This document shows, piece by piece, positions 1 to 3,419 of a stretch of 6,036 nt of DNA. How positions within the stretch are numbered: the first letter of the stretch is position 1; each line of letters starts with the position of its first letter. Where the stretch lies: assembly GCA_023457175.1 (NCBI GenBank), contig JAEWMM010000223.1:1-6036 (forward strand), given 5' to 3'. A model generated the notes under the pieces. The model had not been told where the DNA came from. It made no database searches and worked only from the letters and a program-made list of their open reading frames with translations. The DNA is from Bacillota bacterium. Lineage in GTDB: Bacteria > Bacillota > Clostridia > Oscillospirales > Ruminococcaceae. Position numbers and translations under genes: made by a program.

Positions 1-934
1 GCCCCAGGCCGTTGCCCTCGGCGGCGCGGGTATGGTCGCCCTGATAAAACTTTTCAAAAATATGGGGCTGCGCTTCGGGCGCAATGCCGATGCCGGTGTC
101 GGATACCGCAACCGTAACCTGCCCCGTCCGCTCGATAAGCCGCACCGAAACGACGCCATAGTGCGGCGTAAACTTGATGGCGTTGCCCAAAAGATTCAGC
201 CAGACCTGCAAAAGCAGCTCCTCATTGCCGTAGAACAGTGCGGGCATCAGCTCAATGTCCAGCTCGATATTCTTTTTAGACCACTGCCCCTCCAGCAGCA
301 GCAACGCCTGACGCAGCTGTTCGTCCAGCGAAAAGCGCGTCTTGCTGGGAATGATCTCCTGATTCTCAAGCTTAGACAGCCTGAGGATATTGCTGGTAAG
401 CATCGAGAGCTTCTGCGTGCTTTGTATAATCAGCCGGGTATATTCCTCCCGGTCGGCGTCGGTGAGACTGCCGTTTTGCAGCAGCGCCGCGTAACCCTCT
501 ATGGCGGCAATCGGCGTTTTAAACTCGTGCGAGACGTTGACGACAAAATCGTTTCTCAGTGTCTCAATGCCGCTGAGCTCCTGCGCCATCACATTAAAAT
601 TGCGCTGCATTTGGCGCATTTCGGGCAGGCCGTTGTCCTCGGGGCTGCGCACGTTAAAGTTGCCGCGGGCAATTTCTTTGAGCGCCGCGCTCAGGCGATT
701 GATCGGCTGGGTAACCTTGTGCCCAACCAGCGCCGAGACAACCGTCCCCACGACAACTGCGGTGAACAAAAAGTTGACCAAGGGCACAAACGGGCTGCGC
801 CTTGACATCGATATCCAGCCGTGCCGGTCGAGCATGATAAAAATTCCGGTCGCGACAAAGGCCGAAAAGCTCATGATCAGAAACACCGAAATAACAAAGC
901 CGCCCCACAGCGTAATGTTTTGTTTAGCTTTCAT
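1..934 (-). CDS. Sensor histidine kinase (HisKA/HATPase), C-terminus cut by window edge
   Basis: Membrane-bound sensor kinase of a two-component system, expected to autophosphorylate on His and pass the phosphate to the adjacent response regulator. The visible 311 residues show TM1 (about 10-34), a very short extracytoplasmic loop (about 35-50), TM2 (about 51-71), a HAMP linker (about 70-120), and a HisKA domain with H-box NVSHEFKTPIAAIEGY (phosphoacceptor His136). The HATPase_c domain follows, with N-box LLGNAIKFTP (Asn251), G1 box DTGIGI (279-284) and F-box HIFEKFYQ (291-298). The sequence breaks off inside the G2 box (GNGLG), so roughly 30-50 residues are missing. The ATG at 934 is preceded by a GGCGGAG ribosome site about 7 bases upstream. 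The gene overlaps the end of the regulator by 11 bases, which points to translational coupling. There is no Cache, PAS or other large sensor domain, so the signal is probably perceived in or near the membrane. Family assignment is firm; the ligand is unknown. Confidence 0.95.
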   Translation of the reverse strand, partial: MKAKQNITLWGGFVISVFLIMSFSAFVATGIFIMLDRHGWISMSRRSPFVPLVNFLFTAVVVGTVVSALVGHKVTQPINRLSAALKEIARGNFNVRSPEDNGLPEMRQMQRNFNVMAQELSGIETLRNDFVVNVSHEFKTPIAAIEGYAALLQNGSLTDADREEYTRLIIQSTQKLSMLTSNILRLSKLENQEIIPSKTRFSLDEQLRQALLLLEGQWSKKNIELDIELMPALFYGNEELLLQVWLNLLGNAIKFTPHYGVVSVRLIERTGQVTVAVSDTGIGIAPEAQPHIFEKFYQGDHTRAAEGNGLG

Positions 935-1604
935 GGCATTTCTCCGCCTTATAGCCCAGCCCGCGCACCGTGATAATCTCAAAGTCGCCGTTGTCCCTGA
1001 ACCGCTCGCGCAGCCGGTTGATGTGTACATCCACCGTGCGGGCGTCGGTGGCCGAATCCATGCCCCATATTTCATCCATGAGCTGCCGGCGGGTAAAGAT
1101 TTTGCCGGTGTAGGCCAGCAGCTTATAGAGCAGATAAAATTCCTTTTGCGGCAGCAGCTCGTTTAACCCGTTGCCGCTGACGGTCAGCGCGTCGTAATCG
1201 AGCGTGAGGCCGCCGCAGACGATTTTGCGCTCACTGATGATCTTTGCGCGCCGCAGCAGTGCGCTGATGCGCAGCAGCATCTCGTTGACATCCACCGGCT
1301 TTACCATATAGTCGTCGGTGCCTGCTAAAAAACCGCGCTGCTTGTCAAAAAAGGTTTCGCAGGCCGTCACCATCAGCACCGGCAGCGTGTATCCGGCGTC
1401 GCGCAAGGATTTTGTCAGCGCGCAGCCGTCCATGTTGGGCATGAGAATATCGCAGATCATTAAATCAACATACTCGCGCTCCAAAACCGCCAGCGCCTGC
1501 CCGCCGTCCTGCGCGCCGGTGACGTGGTAGCCGTTTTTGATCAATACCGTGCATAAAAGCTGACGCAGCTTCGGCTCGTCTTCCACAACCAGAATATGAA
1601 ACAT
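924..1604 (-). CDS. OmpR-family response regulator (REC + winged helix)
   Basis: DNA-binding response regulator of 226 residues, a normal length for the OmpR/PhoB family. The receiver domain (about 2-118) has acidic residues Glu8-Asp9 in ILVVEDE, phosphoacceptor Asp52 in ICDILMPNMDG, switch Thr80 in VTA, and Lys102 in the YMVKP motif. The winged-helix output domain (about 128-221) carries the family signatures LPQKEFYLLYKLL, FTRRQLMDEIWG, RTVDVHINRLRERF and ITVRGLGYKAE. I chose the start at 1604 because MFHILVVEDE is the usual receiver N-terminus and a GGTGA site lies 5 bases upstream. An in-frame ATG at 1622 would add six residues (MVGVRR) but has no ribosome site. The stop lies inside the start of the kinase gene. 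It is divergent from the efflux operon, which is its most likely target; this is inferred from position only. Confidence 0.95.
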   Translation of the reverse strand: MFHILVVEDEPKLRQLLCTVLIKNGYHVTGAQDGGQALAVLEREYVDLMICDILMPNMDGCALTKSLRDAGYTLPVLMVTACETFFDKQRGFLAGTDDYMVKPVDVNEMLLRISALLRRAKIISERKIVCGGLTLDYDALTVSGNGLNELLPQKEFYLLYKLLAYTGKIFTRRQLMDEIWGMDSATDARTVDVHINRLRERFRDNGDFEIITVRGLGYKAEKCHES

Positions 1605-1607
1605 TCG

Positions 1608-1617
1608 CCTCACCCCC
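1608..1617 (-). promoter_or_regulatory. Ribosome binding site that decides the response regulator start
   Basis: On the minus strand this reads GGGGGTGAGG. Its GGTGA part matches the 3' half of the consensus GGAGGTGA and sits 5 bases before the ATG at 1604. The bases before the alternative ATG at 1622 (GTTATTGTCTT) show no purine-rich site. The downstream start is therefore preferred. Confidence 0.6.
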
Positions 1618-1637
1618 ACCATAAGACAATAACATCA

Positions 1638-1653
1638 TCTTCTTATAAGAAGA
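1638..1653. promoter_or_regulatory. 16-bp perfect palindrome upstream of the regulator gene, candidate operator
   Basis: TCTTCTTATAAGAAGA is self-complementary over all 16 bases with no spacer. It ends 33 bases before the regulator start codon at 1604, where promoter or operator elements of that gene would be expected. No convincing sigma-70 promoter pair could be placed around it on the minus strand: a TTGAAA at 1661-1666 and a TATAAG at 1642-1647 are only 13 bases apart. The dyad could be an operator for autoregulation or for another dimeric regulator. The symmetry is seen directly; the function is inferred. Confidence 0.4.
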
Positions 1654-1678
1654 ATAGCATTTTCAAATGAACTGAATG

Positions 1679-1720
1679 TTAACTTTTTCGTTTCACGGCG
1701 GTTTTTACCTAACTTTTTGG
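1679..1720 (+). repeat. Pair of TAACTTTTT direct repeats spaced 30 bp, candidate regulator binding site
   Basis: TTAACTTTTTCG (1679-1690) and CTAACTTTTTGG (1709-1720) share TAACTTTTT in the same orientation, with exactly 30 bases between equivalent positions, about three helical turns. A partial third copy, TTAACTT, follows at 1727-1733. OmpR-family regulators generally bind direct repeats, and these lie just upstream of a promoter candidate with no good -35 box, as expected for an activated promoter. The repeat is seen; binding by the neighbouring regulator is inferred. Confidence 0.4.
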
Positions 1721-1726
1721 TATAGT
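1718..1726 (+). promoter_or_regulatory. Extended -10 promoter candidate for the efflux operon
   Basis: TGGTATAGT fits the extended -10 pattern TGnTATAAT with one mismatch in the hexamer. No recognisable -35 hexamer sits 15-18 bases upstream; the TAACTTTTT repeats occupy the upstream region instead. Transcription would start near 1733 and give a leader of about 205 bases before the adaptor gene. A weaker alternative is TTGATA (1737-1742) with TTTAAT (1758-1763) at a 15-base spacing. Confidence 0.4.
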
Positions 1727-1745
1727 TTAACTTGGGTTGATAAAC
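1725..1745. repeat. Short interrupted dyad at the predicted transcription start
   Basis: GTTTA (1725-1729) and TAAAC (1741-1745) are inverted copies 11 bases apart, and they bracket the predicted transcription start. The arms are short and the match may be chance in AT-rich DNA. If real, this is a position where a repressor could bind. Confidence 0.2.
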
Positions 1746-1772
1746 CGGTGTTACTATTTTAATTGTAATTGC

Positions 1773-1811
1773 GCTGCTCAATAAAAATCAAGACATTTTA
1801 TTGAGAACAGC
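1773..1811 (+). repeat. Leader stem-loop 1, AU-rich, candidate anti-terminator
   Basis: CTCAATAAAA (1777-1786) pairs perfectly with TTTTATTGAG (1796-1805). The stem is extended outward by GCTG (1773-1776) with CAGC (1808-1811), across a 2-base bulge. The loop is about 6-9 bases. The outermost CAGC is also the left foot of the terminator-like hairpin that follows, so the two structures cannot both form completely. Confidence 0.45.
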
Positions 1812-1834
1812 CCGGCTGCGCCGTGCTGATTTTT
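1808..1834 (+). terminator. Intrinsic-terminator-like hairpin in the efflux operon leader
   Basis: CAGCCCGGC (1808-1816) pairs with GCCGTGCTG (1820-1828) at 8 of 9 positions around a TGC loop, followed directly by ATTTTT (1829-1834). A GC-rich stem followed by a T-run is the form of a rho-independent terminator on the plus strand. The reverse strand has no T-run after the stem, so it does not serve the regulator side. No plus-strand gene lies upstream to be terminated, so in this position it would attenuate the efflux operon. The T-run is short (five), and efficiency is unknown. Confidence 0.45.
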
Positions 1835-1865
1835 CGTTTATAAGAACTAAAATACGCCTCATAAA

Positions 1866-1908
1866 ATTCCATTGCTAAAAATCCTGCTTCACGATTTTTA
1901 GACGGAAT
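1866..1908 (+). repeat. Leader stem-loop 2 just upstream of the adaptor ribosome site
   Basis: CTAAAAATC (1875-1883) pairs perfectly with GATTTTTAG (1893-1901) around a 9-base loop. The stem is extended by ATTCC (1866-1870) with GGAAT (1904-1908) across an asymmetric internal loop. It ends 16 bases before the AGGAG ribosome site (1925-1929) and has no T-run, so it is not a terminator. It might affect mRNA stability or translation, or be part of a repeated intergenic element. Confidence 0.4.
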
Positions 1909-1924
1909 CAGTATAAAAACACTT

Positions 1925-1929
1925 AGGAG
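1925..1929 (+). promoter_or_regulatory. Ribosome binding site of the adaptor gene
   Basis: AGGAG lies 8 bases before the ATG at 1938, which is near-ideal spacing and fixes the adaptor start. Confidence 0.75.
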
Positions 1930-1937
1930 TTGACAAC

Positions 1938-3416
1938 ATGGATCTGAGTTTTTTGAAGACGGGCAGGCAGCTTGCATCGCTGGCGCTCGCCGCGGCGGTT
2001 GTCGCGGGCGCTGCCGGCTGCGGTAAAAGCGCGCCGGCCATGGCGCAGGGCAGCCGCCCCCCGGCGGCAAGAAAGAGCGGTGCAATATCGGTTCAGATCA
2101 CCTATCCCGAAACCGAAACGTTGGAGCGCCGTACCGAATTTGCCGGCAGACTGGCGGCGGCGCAAAGCGTCAAGGTATATCCCGAGGTGGGCGGAACCGT
2201 CGCTAAAACCTACTTTAACGCCGGAGATACCGTCAAAAAAGGCGATTTGCTCTTTGAGCTCAACGACACCGACGCGCAGACGGCGCTTAAAAAGGCCGAG
2301 CTGGACTACCAGAAGACGCTGGCCGACCTCGCCTCCGAAGAGTTCGGCTCAACAAACGCGCTGACCGAGCTGCAATATCAGAACGCGATTACAACTGCGC
2401 AGAACGCTTACGAAAACGCGCGGGATAATCTTGAAGTGGCCACCGGCGACGACTTTGACCTCGTCAGCTTCAGGCGTTACCGTCAAAACCTTAAAAAGGC
2501 CGAAAAAGCATATGACAACGATGAATCGACCGAAACCTGGGAAGCCTACACCAAGGCCATGAAGGATTACAACAATATGCTGGACGATTACGCCAGCTAC
2601 AGCAATTACAAAACGCAGATCACCAAGTTTGAAGCCGCGTATGACGACTATCTTACCGCGCTCGAAAAGTACGACATCTACAAGAGCATGACCGCCGGAG
2701 AGGACGCCGCCGCGCGCGATATTAAACGCGCCCAAGCCGAGCTGATCTACGAAGCCGCGCAGAAAGCTTTAAGCAACCACAGGGTATACGCCCCCGTTTC
2801 AGGCGTTATCGCCGCAAAGAACATCAGCGATTATAATGTGGTCTCTACCCAGACGAGCAGCTATGTCATCTCGCAGGAGGGGCTGCCCACCGTCAGCTTT
2901 AACCTTTCGGAGGATGGCGCGCTGGCCATGACGCTCGGTGCGCCGGTCACCGTCACCTATAACGGCGGCGACTATACCGCCGAGGTCATCGAGCTTTCGC
3001 CCGAGGCGGACGCTTCCACCGGCCTTTATGCCGCCAAGGCCCAGTTTACCGAGGATATCGGCGCGGCCCGCTCGGGCGCGGTCGTCAAGGTCATGGCAAT
3101 TACGGCGCAGGAAAAGGACACCCTGACCGTTTCGATCGACAACGTCTACTACGAAGGCAACCAGCCCTACCTCTACATATATGACAACGGCGCCGCAAAG
3201 CGTGTGGATATCACCGTTGGTATGACCACAGCCGACAAGATGTCGGTCACGGCGGGCATCACCGCGGGCGACGCTGTCATTACTACCTGGCACCCCAGGC
3301 TTAAGGATGGCGCAGAGGTGACCAACCGGCAGCTCGACGGCGGCAGCACGCCGTCCGGTACCGCACCGCAAAATACTCCACAGCCCGGCGAAGCCTCCGC
3401 AAAGAAGGAGGGCTAG
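1938..3416 (+). CDS. RND efflux adaptor (HlyD/membrane fusion family) lipoprotein
   Basis: Adaptor subunit expected to sit on the outer face of the cytoplasmic membrane and work with the RND permease encoded next. Its 492 residues begin with a lipoprotein-like signal peptide: basic Lys7 and Arg10, a hydrophobic stretch at 11-27, and a lipobox-like AAGC with Cys28. A linker follows, then the first biotinyl-lipoyl half (about 78-112, with VYPEVGGTV and AGDTVKKGDLLFEL). A long charged, Tyr-rich helical insert spans about 113-280. The second lipoyl half is at about 281-312 (VYAPVSGVI), followed by a beta-barrel (about 315-390) and a membrane-proximal domain (about 395-462). The tail (463-492) is rich in Pro, Gly, Ser and Thr. 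The hairpin is longer than the roughly 80-residue hairpin of AcrA-like adaptors, and I see no RLSD-type tip motif used to dock TolC channels. The family call is firm. The substrate is not readable from sequence. Confidence 0.93.
   Translation: MDLSFLKTGRQLASLALAAAVVAGAAGCGKSAPAMAQGSRPPAARKSGAISVQITYPETETLERRTEFAGRLAAAQSVKVYPEVGGTVAKTYFNAGDTVKKGDLLFELNDTDAQTALKKAELDYQKTLADLASEEFGSTNALTELQYQNAITTAQNAYENARDNLEVATGDDFDLVSFRRYRQNLKKAEKAYDNDESTETWEAYTKAMKDYNNMLDDYASYSNYKTQITKFEAAYDDYLTALEKYDIYKSMTAGEDAAARDIKRAQAELIYEAAQKALSNHRVYAPVSGVIAAKNISDYNVVSTQTSSYVISQEGLPTVSFNLSEDGALAMTLGAPVTVTYNGGDYTAEVIELSPEADASTGLYAAKAQFTEDIGAARSGAVVKVMAITAQEKDTLTVSIDNVYYEGNQPYLYIYDNGAAKRVDITVGMTTADKMSVTAGITAGDAVITTWHPRLKDGAEVTNRQLDGGSTPSGTAPQNTPQPGEASAKKEG
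3405..3412 (+). promoter_or_regulatory. Strong ribosome binding site of the RND permease, inside the adaptor 3' end
   Basis: AAGGAGGG overlaps the last codons of the adaptor gene (Lys-Glu-Gly) and lies 7 bases before the ATG at 3420. Only three bases separate the adaptor stop from this start, so the two genes are almost certainly co-transcribed and translationally linked. Confidence 0.8.
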
Positions 3417-3419
3417 CGC

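Noticed and set aside
32..805. Plus-strand open frame of 257 codons
   Set aside because: It lies antisense to the histidine kinase, whose H, N, G1 and F boxes are all intact. Its own translation is Arg/Gln/Leu-rich with no recognisable domain.
501..1166. Plus-strand open frame of 221 codons
   Set aside because: It crosses antisense over both the kinase and the regulator and has no recognisable motifs or ribosome site.
1604..1622. Six-residue N-terminal extension of the response regulator (start at 1622)
   Set aside because: No ribosome site precedes the upstream ATG, and the extension MVGVRR is not part of the receiver fold. The start at 1604 has a GGTGA site at good spacing.
1888..1917. 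Promoter candidate TTCACG / TATAAA with an 18-base spacer
   Set aside because: Transcription would start at about 1924, on top of the AGGAG ribosome site, leaving almost no leader. The -35 box lies inside a hairpin arm.
1605..1937. CRISPR array, tRNA or small RNA gene in the intergenic region
   Set aside because: There are no evenly spaced long repeats, no cloverleaf or TTC-loop pattern, and no gene-like unit apart from the hairpins described.
1798..2085. Minus-strand open frame of 95 codons reaching into the leader region
   Set aside because: Most of it is antisense to the adaptor signal peptide and leader. No ribosome site or family resemblance supports it.
2799..3371. Minus-strand open frame of 190 codons
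   Set aside because: It lies antisense to the adaptor gene, which has a complete domain order and a good ribosome site. Long antisense frames are common in GC-rich coding DNA.
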